From: Bacilli bacterium
GTDB taxonomy: Bacteria > Bacillota_I > Bacilli_A > RF39 > UBA660
DNA: 5,780 nt
Assembly (NCBI GenBank): GCA_024683115.1
Contig: JAIKYM010000078.1
Coordinates: 1 to 5,780, forward strand
Direction: 5' to 3'
The translations under genes were made by a program, and so were the position numbers. The notes under the pieces are model-generated. The model ran no database searches. It was given only the letters and a program-made list of their open reading frames with translations, and had not been told where the DNA came from. Below, one piece after another: positions 5,251 through 5,780 of this stretch (the stretch's first letter is position 1; each line of letters begins with the position of its first letter).

Positions 5251-5780
5251 ATGATTATAATAGATAAAAATAATCCAGAAAGCGCAGAATTAGAACGTGC
5301 TGATAAAGCCATAATTGAACATGATATGGCTAAATTTGGAAGTATTGAAGAAGAAATAGTAAAAGCAAATAGTGAGTTTAAAGAAGTTGGGTTAAATATG
5401 GAACTCCCTCAAATGGGGATATATTCTAGTAATAAATTAGTTGAATGTTATAGATATGTTAGGTCTAAAGGTGTTTATTGTAAAGGTTCTGTTATTTATT
5501 CTTCTATTCGAGAATATATTCTTGGTAAAATACTAGAACCATTTATGGAAGAAACTACACAATTATTTAAGGGTATTGAACATAAAAGTAAAGTGTTTAG
5601 TTTTTTAGGTTTCTTATCGTTAAGGAAAAGAGTAAATAATAAAAGAATGGCTGAAAAACTTATTTCTTATGGAGATATTTTATGTAATCTAGATATTGAA
5701 AAAGTAATAGAAGAAGCTGTTAATTATAATGTTGATGATTATTTAAATAGTTCATATTATGCTGGTGATATTAATAAATA
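5251..5780 (+). CDS. Unrecognised protein, 3' partial or ending at the window edge
   Basis: An open frame of 176 codons starts at ATG 5251 with a good ribosome site (AGGTGG, 5238-5243, 7 nt spacing). It runs to the window end, where the last two bases TA could begin a stop or a Tyr codon. I do not recognise the family. The protein begins MIIIDKNNPE, has a charged helical stretch (about 11-48), and a middle section with C66 and C76 and many aromatic residues. A basic patch around LSLRKRVNNKRM (123-134) is followed by an acidic, probably helical end. There is no signal peptide or clear membrane helix, so it is probably cytoplasmic. Codons rare elsewhere in the window (CTC, CGA, AGG, TCG) appear here, weakly hinting at lower expression or a different origin. 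It follows a terminator and has its own promoter candidates, so it is a separate unit. Confidence 0.75.
   Translation, partial: MIIIDKNNPESAELERADKAIIEHDMAKFGSIEEEIVKANSEFKEVGLNMELPQMGIYSSNKLVECYRYVRSKGVYCKGSVIYSSIREYILGKILEPFMEETTQLFKGIEHKSKVFSFLGFLSLRKRVNNKRMAEKLISYGDILCNLDIEKVIEEAVNYNVDDYLNSSYYAGDINK

Noticed and set aside
5130..5312. 60-codon minus-strand open frame across the terminator and spacer
   Set aside because: It covers the terminator, the promoter region and the start of the next gene, and its hydrophobic Ile-rich product reflects AT-rich noise; no ribosome site is seen.

Overview
The window comes from a strongly AT-rich, low-GC Gram-positive bacterium. Most codons end in A or T, Shine-Dalgarno sites are clear, and a lipoteichoic-acid-synthase-type enzyme sits beside ftsY and ylxM. 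Every Trp codon in the intact genes is TGG, so the standard bacterial code fits. This suggests Bacillota, perhaps an uncultured host-associated Bacilli lineage; the placement is inference. All genes are on the + strand.

Left block (2-2986): a tightly packed housekeeping run. It holds the 3' part of an LTA-synthase-family gene (cut by the window edge), then ftsY (SRP receptor, starting at ATG 1411 after a 5-nt gap), then ylxM (1-nt gap). The FtsY N-terminal acidic domain carries two copies of a DxDxDGxxD loop. No ffh follows ylxM here.

Middle block (3026-5171): a separate transcription unit, with an extended -10 promoter in front and a Rho-independent terminator behind. Its first reading frame encodes an exported protein: signal peptide, two diverged copies of a Cys-paired domain, then a two-helix module resembling type IV secretion pilins (TrbC/VirB2-like). 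Its second frame encodes an NlpC/P60-type cell-wall peptidase with no signal peptide and no convincing ribosome binding site. The two frames meet at an in-frame A AAA AAC heptamer directly followed by the TAA stop. Six nucleotides after the heptamer comes a 9-bp stem. This looks like a programmed -1 ribosomal frameshift that would make a 704-residue exported, membrane-anchored protein with its hydrolase outside the cell, alongside a 476-residue form lacking the enzyme. It is the main discovery candidate. A lost A in the A6 run, by sequencing error or real mutation, is the chief alternative.

Right end (5172-5780): a short promoter-bearing spacer, then the start of an unrecognised gene of at least 176 codons that runs to the window edge.
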